A stretch of DNA of 64,000 bases from Paenibacillus algorifonticola. Lineage in GTDB: Bacteria; Bacillota; Bacilli; Paenibacillales; Paenibacillaceae. Positions within the stretch are counted from its first letter, which is position 1. Every line of letters starts with the position of its first letter. A program made the position numbers and the translations under genes. The stretch covers positions 62,001 through 126,000 of the forward strand of contig NZ_LAQO01000026.1 in the NCBI RefSeq assembly GCF_000971975.1, given 5' to 3'. The notes beneath the pieces were generated by a model. That model searched no databases. It was not told the origin of the DNA and was given only the letters and a program-made list of their open reading frames with translations. Below are positions 42,227-50,947 of the stretch, one piece after another.

Positions 42227-44896
42227 ATGAAAAAATGGATTTCATTCATCATTAGTTTTGTGTTATTCGTTTCTATGTTTGCTATGCCCGCTGCCGCGAA
42301 GCCTAAACCTGTTCAGCCGGAACTTTCGAGCGGCGAAGCGAAGATTGAAGATATTTTTGGAAGAACTATTAACTATTACGGCGTTGAACTGGTTGACTGG
42401 CAAGGCTATATCGCCAACCCCTATGTAAAGTTGAACGTCATTCCACCTGCCGATGCCGCTTACCCGCTCACCATAGACATTAAGGCAACAGGCACCTCTC
42501 GCTTGATGATGGACCGGCCAAGTACATTGAGCGCAACAGGTGCCCAAAAAACGCTAGTATTTGATACCGCCCACGATCGCAAAGCGTTTTTGCTGGAAAT
42601 TCATCCGGACCGGATAGGCGGCAGCGGCGAAATTGAACATTATACGCTTGAGCTGTCGGTGACCGATGCGAATGGAATGGTTCGAACGCAAACAACGCCT
42701 ATTCGCGTATTGGATCAGGATGATGAGAAGGAGCCTGAGCTTCCTTTAAAATTCGATTACCGATTTGATACGATACAGCCTTATTTTAGTGATCCTGCTA
42801 TTCGCGAGGCGGGCGAGCAGGCGATTAAGGATTGGTTTTATTTTTTTGATATGGAGTCGTTTGATACGGTTCCCGCGAACTCTGAAGTAAGCATGCTTCC
42901 CGAGGATAACTTTGACGGCCATATTGAAGTAACCAATGATGAGCCGTACAACGGGATGTGGATTTTTCTAAGAGGGCTCAATGGACCTTATTCTACAGGC
43001 GCCCCGACGGACAATGGAAAATATCATAAGCGCAGCGGCATTACAATTCCGGATAAGCTTCATCGTTCATTAATGACGATCCTTGATTTTTACGATACGG
43101 CGACGCCATTTACCTCTTTGGATGACGAAGAGTGGTACCTTACGGAAATGTCGAATACATCTACCGATGTGTATGGCCTCATTATGCATGAGTTTGGCCA
43201 TGCGCTCGTATTTTCCGGCAACTGGAAAGGGGTAGCTGCTTATAAGCGAAGCGGGGGCACAGCAGACAATATCGTTGCCTATCAAGGCGGGCCTGTTCCG
43301 CTCGACGGAACCTATCATATTCCAGGAGAAGAGCCCTATTGGGATCGGATCAGCGGTCAAAATGGCGGACGAACGCATCTTTTTCACAATAAGCGCTGGA
43401 TGCTGACGAAGCTGACCCTGCTGATTGCAGAAAAAGCGGGGTGGAAGCTAAACGATAAGCTGACTCCTTTCCTGAGTCCGTCTATTAAGAACATTCCGAT
43501 TCCAAATGCGAAGCAGGGGAAAAATTATGAGCTGCAGCTGCAAGCGGAGGGCGGGGTTCCTTTTTATGATTGGACGATTCTAGATGGTGCCTTGCCTCAA
43601 GGGCTGGCCTTGGACCGCTTCACCGGCAAAATCGCGGGAAAAGTGTCTGGGCAAGCAGCAGAAGGAAGCTATACGTTCACTGTACAGCTCCGCGATTACG
43701 ATGAACTTGGAACCCCTGTTCAAAAGAAATTTACGTTAAATGTGGGCCAAGGGGAGCTTTTAGGAAGCTATTTGTTTGATGAAGAAGAGGGGACGATCGC
43801 CCTTGATTATTCGGGAGCGGGGTACGATGTCTCGACCTTGCATGCAAGCAGAACAGATGGGGCGAGAGGGGGTGGGATAGCCTTTAATGGTGCTTCCAAT
43901 TATGTCGAACTGCCACGTGACATGCTGAAAAAAGCAAAAGCGTTCTCGTTCTCTTCATGGGTGAACGTGACAGGTAGTGTCTATTCTCCAAGCTCAGTTG
44001 GCGTGACGAATTCGGTTTATAATACGAGCTCGCGGATTTTTGAATTTGGCTCATCGGATTCGAAGCATATAGCACTATCAACGGATTCCCAAGGCGGCTT
44101 GGACTTTACAGTATCGAGAAAAGGGGGCAAAGAGGAAGTAAGCATCTCTGGGGGCGGCATATCCTTGGGAAAATGGCAGCATGTGGCGGTCACGGCATCG
44201 GGTAATACGGCCGTCCTTTATGTGAATGGGACGGAAGTGGCGAGAACCTCTAATTTGACCCTAGGAGCGATCGAATCCATTTTAAAGGGGAAGCACCATT
44301 ACGTTGGAAAGTCTCAAAGCAATGATCGTTATTGGAACGGCATTTTGGATGAAGTTAAGCTTTATAATCGCGCTTTGTCTGCTGCCGAGATTGCCAGTCT
44401 TGCAGCAGATCAGCCATTGCCTCCAGTTGTTGATCCACCAGCGCCAGTAAATCCTAATGTGGCGATTGAAGGAAGCATTACAACTTCCTACGTCTCGCCT
44501 TGGGAGAGCTTGGTAGGTCTAAATGACGAGTATGAACCGGAGAGCTCCGCAGATCGAGGGCATCCGGTGTATGGCAACTGGGACTCGCACGGAACCGAGC
44601 AATGGGTGCAATATGATTTTGACCAGCCTTTTACGATATCGTCTAGTGAAGTGTATTGGTTTGATGATAATGACGGCATCGATTTGCCGGAGTCGTTCTA
44701 CATCCAATATTGGGATGGAACGAATTGGGCGCATGTTTCCAATCCTTCTGCCTATGGTGTATTGCCGGACCAGTATAATGTGACCACCTTTGATCCGGTG
44801 ACGACGACGAAAATTCGGCTAACGATGAAGGCCAAGGAAACGACTTCAACGGGCATTGAGCAGTGGAAGGTCATCCGCGTGACGGAAACAGACTAG
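42227..44896 (+). CDS. Secreted multidomain HEFGH metallopeptidase-like protein with LamG and discoidin domains
   Basis: 889 residues. Signal peptide MKKWISFIISFVLFVSMFAM...AAA; an N-terminal beta domain (GRTINYYGVELVDWQGY, shared with the next protein); a central domain with H321-E-F-G-H325 (LIMHEFGHALV), the H-E-x-x-H zincin motif; a putative-Ig (He_PIG) domain at about 420-505 (PFYDWTILDGALPQGL); a LamG/concanavalin-like domain at about 510-725; a Pro-rich linker; and a discoidin (F5/8 C) domain at the end (residues about 745-889), which usually binds sugars. No propeptide or sortase signal was seen. Likely an extracellular protease bound to glycan; cleavage of hydroxyproline-rich glycoprotein is inferred from the operon. 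Confidence 0.75.
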   Translation: MKKWISFIISFVLFVSMFAMPAAAKPKPVQPELSSGEAKIEDIFGRTINYYGVELVDWQGYIANPYVKLNVIPPADAAYPLTIDIKATGTSRLMMDRPSTLSATGAQKTLVFDTAHDRKAFLLEIHPDRIGGSGEIEHYTLELSVTDANGMVRTQTTPIRVLDQDDEKEPELPLKFDYRFDTIQPYFSDPAIREAGEQAIKDWFYFFDMESFDTVPANSEVSMLPEDNFDGHIEVTNDEPYNGMWIFLRGLNGPYSTGAPTDNGKYHKRSGITIPDKLHRSLMTILDFYDTATPFTSLDDEEWYLTEMSNTSTDVYGLIMHEFGHALVFSGNWKGVAAYKRSGGTADNIVAYQGGPVPLDGTYHIPGEEPYWDRISGQNGGRTHLFHNKRWMLTKLTLLIAEKAGWKLNDKLTPFLSPSIKNIPIPNAKQGKNYELQLQAEGGVPFYDWTILDGALPQGLALDRFTGKIAGKVSGQAAEGSYTFTVQLRDYDELGTPVQKKFTLNVGQGELLGSYLFDEEEGTIALDYSGAGYDVSTLHASRTDGARGGGIAFNGASNYVELPRDMLKKAKAFSFSSWVNVTGSVYSPSSVGVTNSVYNTSSRIFEFGSSDSKHIALSTDSQGGLDFTVSRKGGKEEVSISGGGISLGKWQHVAVTASGNTAVLYVNGTEVARTSNLTLGAIESILKGKHHYVGKSQSNDRYWNGILDEVKLYNRALSAAEIASLAADQPLPPVVDPPAPVNPNVAIEGSITTSYVSPWESLVGLNDEYEPESSADRGHPVYGNWDSHGTEQWVQYDFDQPFTISSSEVYWFDDNDGIDLPESFYIQYWDGTNWAHVSNPSAYGVLPDQYNVTTFDPVTTTKIRLTMKAKETTSTGIEQWKVIRVTETD

Positions 44897-44987
44897 GCCC
44901 TATTAGACAGACATAAGAGCAACTGGCAGAAAACAGAAGACAGAGGACAGAAGGCAGGCAATCCAAAAATAAAAGGGAGGCTTGGCG

Positions 44988-47186
44988 ATGTTGAAAATGG
45001 ATACGAAACGCAAATCCGTTAAAAAAATAATGTCAGCAGTTGTTTGTTTGGCCTTGCTTTTAGGTGTAATAGGCACGATTCCACAAAAACCGATTTATGC
45101 AGCTGCCAATTTTGCAGAAGTAGTAGATATATTTGGGCGGACCGTTAATGACAACGGCATTGACTTGGTCGATTGGCAGGGCTACCTTGCGAATCCTTCC
45201 GTTAAGCTTACGGTTAAACCGCCATCGAGCGCTGTTTTCCCCGTTACGATTAACCTGCGTACACAGGGAACGACCAGGCTGATGATGAATAAGCCTAGTA
45301 CGTTATCGGCAACAGGCTCGGCGAAAACGCTAACTTTTACTAATGCATCCCAGCAGCTGGACTTTGAATTAGCGATTCACCCAGACCGTATTGGCGGACC
45401 TAACGAAATCGAAAATTACACGCTGAGCTTGCAAGTCGTTCAAAGCAATAATACACAGAGCACACAAACGATTCCGATTCGGGTGCTGGATCAGGATGAT
45501 AATGCAGAACCGTCGCTGCCTATTAACTTTGATTACCGTTTCGATACGATCACGGGCATCTTTGCAGATGCGGGAGTGAAGGCGGCTACGGAGCAGGGCG
45601 TCAAGGACTGGTTTTATTTCTTTGATGAGACGCCATATGACACAGTAGCTTCAGGCACTGAAAACATTTCAATTCCAGGCGATAACTGGCTTAATCCCAT
45701 TTCGGCAACCAATAATGCCGCCTATAACGGCGTATGGGTTTTTCTGCGCGGCTTAAATGATCCTTACTCAACGGGTTATCCGGCAGATAACGGCAAATAC
45801 CATAAACGGGCTGGGGTTCAGGGGCCGATTCACCGCTCTTATGGACTGATTTTGGACTTTTATTCAGGGTTTACACCGTTCTCCTCTTTGAATGATGAAG
45901 AGTATTATTTAGCTCAAATGCCCGGAGCTTCTTGCACCTCAAACTGCCAAACAGATGTGTTAGGCTTGATCGCTCATGAATTTGGCCACGCTGTTGCCTT
46001 CCACAGCAGCTGGAGCGGCATGGTAAACTACCATAGCGCCGGTGGCAGCAATGATGCGGAAGTAATCGCTTATCAAGGGAACGCGGTTCCGCTCGATACC
46101 AGCTATCATATTTCGGATGCCAATCCCTTGTATTGGGACCGAATCAGCGGCCAAAGTGGAGGCAGAAATCACAAGTTTCCTTCCCAGCGCTGGATGATGA
46201 CGAAGCTGAGTTTATTGATCGCCGAAAATGCAGGCTGGAAGATCAATAAAAATCTGTCTCCATTCGTAGCGCCGTCCATCGTAACAACCTCGTTGCCGAA
46301 CGGAACGAAGGGCGCAGCTTATTCGCAGCAGCTCACAGCCAAGGGCGGTGTGCCTTTCTACGATTGGAATGTAACGAGCGGCTCGCTTCCACCAGGGCTG
46401 ACGTTAGATCGCTTTAAAGGAACCCTTACAGGAACGATTGACAATAGTGCGCCTCAAAGCAGCTATACGTTCACCGTTCAGCTAAGGGATTACGACACGC
46501 AAAGCACGCCTGTCACCAAATCGTTTACGATTAATTTAGGTGGAGGCGGCCCAGTCAGCAGTGTCGTTGCCCAATATTTATTTGATGAAACAAACGGAAC
46601 TTCGGCAGCGGATGCATCAGGCAATGGAAAGACTGCTACGCTGAGCGGCGGCATTACTTGGGTCGCAGGGCATGCGTCCAACGCGGTCAATTTTAACGGT
46701 TCCACGGAATATGGCAGCTTGCCATCTGGCATTGTAAGCAGCTTGAATGATTTCACTATTGCTACTTGGGTCAAGTTGAACTCGGTATCGGATTGGACGC
46801 GAATTTTTGATTTTGGCACGGGTACAACGACCAACATGTTCTTAACGCCAAGTCCAGGCGGTGCTGGGCTAAGATTTTCCATTACGAATAGCGGCAGCGG
46901 AGGGGAGCAGCGGATATCATCAACGACGGCGTTCCCGACAGGGGTATGGAAGCATGTCGGAGTAACGCTGTCGGGGAATACGGCAAGTCTGTATGTAGAT
47001 GGCGTGCTTGTAGGCACCAATACGAATATGACGCTTAAGCCATCGAGTCTAGGCAATACGACGCTTAACTATTTGGGCCGTTCGCAATATTCAGGAGACC
47101 CATACTTAAACGGTGGACTCGACGATTTCCGAATTTACAATCGAGCGCTTAGCGCAGCGGAAATGACCACACTATTTAACAGCTAA
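44988..47186 (+). CDS. Secreted HEFGH metallopeptidase-like protein with LamG domain (paralogue)
   Basis: 732 residues, co-linear with the preceding protein: a signal peptide ending near IYAAA, the same N-terminal domain (GRTVNDNGIDLVDWQGY), a zincin motif H330-E-F-G-H334 (LIAHEFGHAVAF), conserved YWDRISGQSGGRNH after it, He_PIG (PFYDWNVTSGSLPPGL), then a LamG domain (VAQYLFDETNGTSAADASGN onward). It lacks the discoidin domain, and has an extra Cys pair (ASCTSNCQT) just before the zinc motif. ATG 44988 follows AAAAGGGAGG. The pair probably arose by tandem duplication, then diverged. It is the last gene before the locus terminator. Confidence 0.75.
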   Translation: MLKMDTKRKSVKKIMSAVVCLALLLGVIGTIPQKPIYAAANFAEVVDIFGRTVNDNGIDLVDWQGYLANPSVKLTVKPPSSAVFPVTINLRTQGTTRLMMNKPSTLSATGSAKTLTFTNASQQLDFELAIHPDRIGGPNEIENYTLSLQVVQSNNTQSTQTIPIRVLDQDDNAEPSLPINFDYRFDTITGIFADAGVKAATEQGVKDWFYFFDETPYDTVASGTENISIPGDNWLNPISATNNAAYNGVWVFLRGLNDPYSTGYPADNGKYHKRAGVQGPIHRSYGLILDFYSGFTPFSSLNDEEYYLAQMPGASCTSNCQTDVLGLIAHEFGHAVAFHSSWSGMVNYHSAGGSNDAEVIAYQGNAVPLDTSYHISDANPLYWDRISGQSGGRNHKFPSQRWMMTKLSLLIAENAGWKINKNLSPFVAPSIVTTSLPNGTKGAAYSQQLTAKGGVPFYDWNVTSGSLPPGLTLDRFKGTLTGTIDNSAPQSSYTFTVQLRDYDTQSTPVTKSFTINLGGGGPVSSVVAQYLFDETNGTSAADASGNGKTATLSGGITWVAGHASNAVNFNGSTEYGSLPSGIVSSLNDFTIATWVKLNSVSDWTRIFDFGTGTTTNMFLTPSPGGAGLRFSITNSGSGGEQRISSTTAFPTGVWKHVGVTLSGNTASLYVDGVLVGTNTNMTLKPSSLGNTTLNYLGRSQYSGDPYLNGGLDDFRIYNRALSAAEMTTLFNS

Positions 47187-47232
47187 CGCAAAAGCAAAAG
47201 CTCCTGTTCTCAGTGTCGTTTCTGTAAGTGAA

Positions 47233-47300
47233 ATGCCCTCTGGAAGCTCATTGCAAAGCCCTTGTGGGCCTGGCGATGAATGTCCAGAGGGCATCATTTT
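47233..47300 (+). terminator. Strong terminator closing the Hyp-arabinoside locus
   Basis: ATGCCCTCTGGA (47233-47244) pairs perfectly with TCCAGAGGGCAT (47283-47294), followed by CATTTTTG. Inside lies a second hairpin (GCCC/GGGC flanked by CATTGC/GCGATG), so the whole can fold as a branched cruciform. Confidence 0.85.
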
Positions 47301-47837
47301 TGAGCTGTGTGGAAAGAAAATATAGTATTAGAGCGGGAACGGCATTAAACTAAAGGGCAGCATAGTTTAATCATTAAGGTGCTCCTGGTATCGAAAGAAC
47401 GACTGGACAAGGACCTCCAATTGACAAAGTGGCTGGTCATCTCGTTGCTTCCTTAGACGGATTACGTTCGGCCGCTGCGATCAGGCTCTCCGTTCATTCT
47501 TCAGCCCAGCGTTCAAAGCGTGCACGAGGGGGAAGATCCTTAATCGCTTGAAGAAGCTCTGTTTTGCTTGTCTTCAGTACTTCCCTGAGGCTGGGTACTG
47601 AAGGTGCAAAAAAAGACCCAAATGTGATTTGGGTTGACGAATTGAAGGATGAGTTGTCTTAATATTAAATGATGTAATCATAACTGAAAGAGTGTTGGAT
47701 TTTGTGGTATAACACTACCCTAGCATAAACCCAATTTTCTAAAAATAGTTTTTAGTCTAGCCAATACAGGCTATTAGTCCATACCTAAAAAAACCGACTC
47801 ACGTACACTGAACCATCTTTATAGGGAGGTGTCGTTA
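47301..47837. other. 537-bp intergenic region
   Basis: No supported gene. It holds a minus-strand terminator (47607-47635) and the upstream region and ribosome site (GGGAGG at 47824) of the collagen-like gene. A 51-codon open stretch on the minus strand (about 47660 to 47500) lacks a start codon and is not called. Confidence 0.6.
47607..47635 (-). terminator. Orphan minus-strand terminator
   Basis: ACCCAAAT-gtg-ATTTGGGT (47616-47634 on plus) with a run of seven A residues at 47608-47614, which is a T run after the stem on the minus strand. No minus-strand gene lies upstream of it. Confidence 0.7.
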
Positions 47838-48812
47838 TTGAGTTGTCCCGATATAAAAAAACGGTGTAAAAAGAAAACCATGATGGTGTGCCATCCAAAA
47901 GAAAAAAAAAAGAAACGTCGTCTTCGAGTAAGTAAAAAGATAGTTTGTGAAAAGTGTCCCCCGCTTGAAGGACGGCAATTACTTGAAGGACTTGCGGGTG
48001 CGATTGCAGAAGCTGGACCTCAAGGACTTGCAGGAGCACTCGGACCCCAAGGATTAGCAGGGCTTGTGGGAGCAATTGGCGCACTTGGACCCGAAGGAAT
48101 TGCAGGAGCACTTGGACCCCAAGGAGCAGCAGGAATTGTAGGAGCGATTGGCGCACTTGGAGCCCAAGGAATTGCAGGAGCACTTGGACCCCAAGGACTA
48201 GCAGGACTTGTAGGAGCGATTGGTGCACTTGGACCTGAAGGAATTGCAGGAGCACTTGGACCCCAAGGACTAGCAGGACTTGCAGGAGCAATTGGCGCAG
48301 CTGGACTGGCAGGACCAGCAGGAGCAGCGGGTCCAGCGGGACCAGCAGGAGCAGTGGGTCCAGCGGGACCTGCAGGGCCGGTAGGTGGAGTATTAGGCTT
48401 TGCAGATTTTTTTGCCTTGATGCCTCCTAATAATGCAGCAACTGTTGCTACCAACACGGACGTAAGTTTTCCGCAAGATGGTCCAATTAGTGGGACTGCA
48501 ATTACCCGTATAAATGCGAGCTCATTTAACTTGTCTGCAATTGGCACATATCAGGTTTTGTTTCAGGTAAATGTAAACGAAGCGGGTCAACTGATTTTAA
48601 CACTAAATGGCGCTGATCTGGCCTATACGGTGGTCGGGCGTGCAACAGGAACTTCTCAAATAGTAGGAATGGCACTTGTGCAAACGACGCTCATTAATTC
48701 AGTACTCACAGTTCGAAATCCTGCTGGCAATTCCACGGCACTCACGATCACTCCATTAGCTGGAGGAACAAGGCCAGATTCCGCACACCTTGTTATTATG
48801 CAGATCGCATAG
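47838..48812 (+). CDS. Collagen-like (BclA-type) exosporium/spore-surface protein
   Basis: 324 residues. The N-terminus is Lys/Cys-rich (CPDIKKRCKKK, KEKKKKRRLR, CEKCPP); residues about 45-185 are Gly-x-y triplets built from repeats of the type GAIGALGPEGIAGALGPQG and later GPAGPAGAVGPAG; the last 140 residues (GFADFFALMPPNNAATVATN onward) form the BclA-like C-terminal TNF/C1q-fold domain with ISGTAITRI and a hydrophobic end. Such proteins form filaments on Bacillus and Paenibacillus spores. Translation probably starts at TTG 47838, eight bases after GGGAGG; the GTG at 47829 overlaps that site. Monocistronic. The triplet region is repetitive at DNA level and may vary in length between strains. 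Confidence 0.9.
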   Translation: MSCPDIKKRCKKKTMMVCHPKEKKKKRRLRVSKKIVCEKCPPLEGRQLLEGLAGAIAEAGPQGLAGALGPQGLAGLVGAIGALGPEGIAGALGPQGAAGIVGAIGALGAQGIAGALGPQGLAGLVGAIGALGPEGIAGALGPQGLAGLAGAIGAAGLAGPAGAAGPAGPAGAVGPAGPAGPVGGVLGFADFFALMPPNNAATVATNTDVSFPQDGPISGTAITRINASSFNLSAIGTYQVLFQVNVNEAGQLILTLNGADLAYTVVGRATGTSQIVGMALVQTTLINSVLTVRNPAGNSTALTITPLAGGTRPDSAHLVIMQIA

Positions 48813-49024
48813 AGGGGAAAATACAATATTTTTCGATAAAATGCCAAATATCAAATAGAGGCCGCCCTCAATATTTCTGCGGTATAATTCTTGGTACGGG
48901 GACATTGTGCTCCTACGATACAAATACAGATATACCATATTACTTTGATGACTATATAAAGGCAGTTGGAAAAGGAAAAGAAACAAGATACTGTGCAACA
49001 ATTGTTTAATGTGTAGATGATTAA
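48813..49024. other. Intergenic region with an unassigned open stretch
   Basis: A start-less open frame of about 55 codons (roughly 48842-49009, plus strand, shifted relative to the collagen-like gene) reads protein-like, e.g. GTGTLCSYDTNTDIPYYFDD, and ends TAA at 49007-49009. It may be the 3' remnant of a lost gene. No ribosome site or family match is evident. Confidence 0.3.
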
Positions 49025-49100
49025 GCTAACGAAACGTTAGCTCAATAAAACAGCGGCAGTCTAATACTTTATTTTCTCGTCCAAGGCTTACCGCTGTTTT
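49025..49100. terminator. Tandem terminator hairpins
   Basis: GCTAACG-aaa-CGTTAGC (49025-49041) is a perfect short hairpin; next to it AAAACAGCGG (49047-49056) pairs with CCGCTGTTTT (49091-49100). It separates the collagen-like gene from the convergent GH88 remnant. The second stem belongs to the same family as those at 3330 and 22134. Confidence 0.75.
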
Positions 49101-49195
49101 TATTGTTGGGCCATTCTTATGCATTAATTTTCAGTCTAATCGTTTCTTTTCTTTTAACAATCCGAGCAATTCATTTTTTATAGCGCTGCCAGCCG

Positions 49196-49987
49196 TTAAA
49201 AAATGCGGTGCTTCCAGCCGTTCAGCTTGGCAATCGCTTCGACATAATAATAATCGCAATAGATGAGCGATACATCGATAAAGCTGTTGCCGCTGCCCGT
49301 TCCATGCAGCAAAATCGCCTCATGCTCCGGCTGCTCCCATGTCGCATAATTTTCCGTTAGCGAACGCAAAATCCGCTCCGCGGCATTCGCATACAAGCTT
49401 TTCTCGCCCGGTGCTACAAGCTCCGTCAGCTCCAGCAGGCCAGATGCGGAGATGCTTGCCGCCGAGCTGTCCCGAAACAGGCGCTCATCGTCTCCGAGAC
49501 GGAAATCCCAATACGGCACCTGATCATCCGGCAGGCCAGCGATAAAATAATGGGCGATGCGCTTCGCCGTATCCAGGAACCGCTCATCTCCAGTATGGCG
49601 ATACGTATTCGTAAAACCGTAAAGTCCCCATGCCGTACCGCGGCTCCATGACGATTCCGGCGAATAGCCTTGGCCGCCGAAGTTTTCGAGGTAAGCGCCA
49701 TTTTCAGCATCAAAGGAAATAATATGCTTAGTCGAGCCATCTGGACGAATGCCGTGCTGCATCGTCGTCTCGGCGTGGCTAATTGCAATATGCTTGTAAC
49801 GCGGATCTCCGGTTACTTTGCTCGCCCAGAACAAGAGGGAAATGTTCAGCATGCAGTCGATTATGACCCAGCCATATTTGTCCTCATTCCAGGCGCGAAT
49901 GAATTTTCCAACCGGATTATAGCGGGCAGCGAGGAAGTTCGCCGCTTCGATTCCTCGGCGCAAAGCATCCTCATCGCCAGTGAGACA
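49196..49987 (-). pseudogene. GH88 unsaturated glucuronyl hydrolase, N-terminal third deleted
   Basis: About 264 residues align with the middle and end of unsaturated glucuronyl hydrolases: LTGDEDALRRGIEAANFLAA, then WVIIDCMLNISLLFWAS (holding the second catalytic Asp, D149 in Bacillus GL1 UGL), SWSRGTAWGLYGF and RDSSAASISASGLLEL. Full-length enzymes have about 370-400 residues; the missing first ~120 include the other catalytic Asp (D88). Homology stops at about 49987 and the stop of the AraC gene comes only 27 bases farther, so a deletion fused the two. The frame has a TTG at 49963 but no plausible start region. Probably inactive; this was a heparin/hyaluronan/chondroitin- or gellan-type disaccharide hydrolase. 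Confidence 0.75.
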
Positions 49988-50013
49988 GCTTATTATTACT
50001 TTGGTACTGGTTA

Positions 50014-50880
50014 TTACTGATTTTTGCGGTATTTGAGCGGTGTGGTTCCGAGTACCTTGCGGAATAGTTGGTTAAAATAGGAGGCATTCGGGAAACCGAT
50101 GGCAATGCCGATCTGCTCCACAGACAAATCTGTTGTGCGCAGCAGACGGCAAGCTTGCTTAATGCGCCGGGCGGTTAAATAATCGACAAGCCGGCTGCCC
50201 GTTTCCTGGTGAAACACTCTGGAAATATAGGATTTGGACAAATTCATTTGTGCCGCGAGCTGCTCCAAATGAATTTCTTCATGGTAATGCTCCTCGATCC
50301 AGCTCATGATTCGCTCGGAATAACGCAGCGAACGACGCTGTTCGGCAGGCAGCAGGGTACTGCTGCCACTTTCCAGACAGCTTACGAGCTGAAGCAGCAG
50401 CATCGTAATATTTTCAACATTTTCACCATGAATGGAGCCGTTTGACTGTTGATCGTAGTCGTAGGCCTGAAGCATCCATTCCATAACCTCGGCACGCTCG
50501 CTGAGATCAAAGCCGCATCGATCATTCGTACCTTGCCATAACGCCGAAAATATCGTTTTGCGATTCGGAAAACCGAGCAGCAGCTTCTCTGCGACATGAG
50601 GGTCGATGTAAAAAATCGAGCGCTGAAACGGGCTTTCCGGCGAAACGTCCGAATAAATGCGATGCAGCTGATAGGGCTGGAAGAAAAACAGCATGCCCTG
50701 GCGAATATCGTACATTTGCTGATTGACGACAATATGCCCCTGGCCGCGATGGATGTACATAATTTCACAGCATTGATGCCAGTGGTAATAACCTTTGTAG
50801 TGGTCGTCCGTGTACAGATTATAATTCCACACGAGCGACTGCTGATTGTGAAAAAGAACAGGTTCGAACAGCTGCTTCAT
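50014..50880 (-). CDS. AraC-family transcriptional regulator
   Basis: 288 residues: N-terminal cupin-like sensor (YYHWHQCCEIMYIHRGQGHIVV) and C-terminal double helix-turn-helix (IHLEQLAAQMNLSKSYISRVFH and SVEQIGIAIGFPNASYFNQLFRK, ending TTPLKYRKNQ). The start at 50880 has GCGGAGGGC immediately upstream. The gene points directly into the GH88 remnant and probably controlled it before the deletion. The ligand is presumably a sugar. The frame is intact. Confidence 0.9.
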   Translation of the reverse strand: MKQLFEPVLFHNQQSLVWNYNLYTDDHYKGYYHWHQCCEIMYIHRGQGHIVVNQQMYDIRQGMLFFFQPYQLHRIYSDVSPESPFQRSIFYIDPHVAEKLLLGFPNRKTIFSALWQGTNDRCGFDLSERAEVMEWMLQAYDYDQQSNGSIHGENVENITMLLLQLVSCLESGSSTLLPAEQRRSLRYSERIMSWIEEHYHEEIHLEQLAAQMNLSKSYISRVFHQETGSRLVDYLTARRIKQACRLLRTTDLSVEQIGIAIGFPNASYFNQLFRKVLGTTPLKYRKNQ

Positions 50881-50947
50881 AAGCCCTCCGCGATGACAAA
50901 ATATAAACATTTGTATTCGGTTAAATATCAAAATGGTTGCAGTTGCT

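Noticed and set aside
47500..47660. Minus-strand open stretch ending in ...ARFERWAEE
   Set aside because: No start codon, about 51 codons, it runs over the minus-strand terminator, and no family could be named.
48020..48547. Long minus-strand open frame rich in Pro and Ala opposite the collagen-like gene
   Set aside because: It is the complementary shadow of the Gly-x-y repeats, where regular codons keep other frames open.
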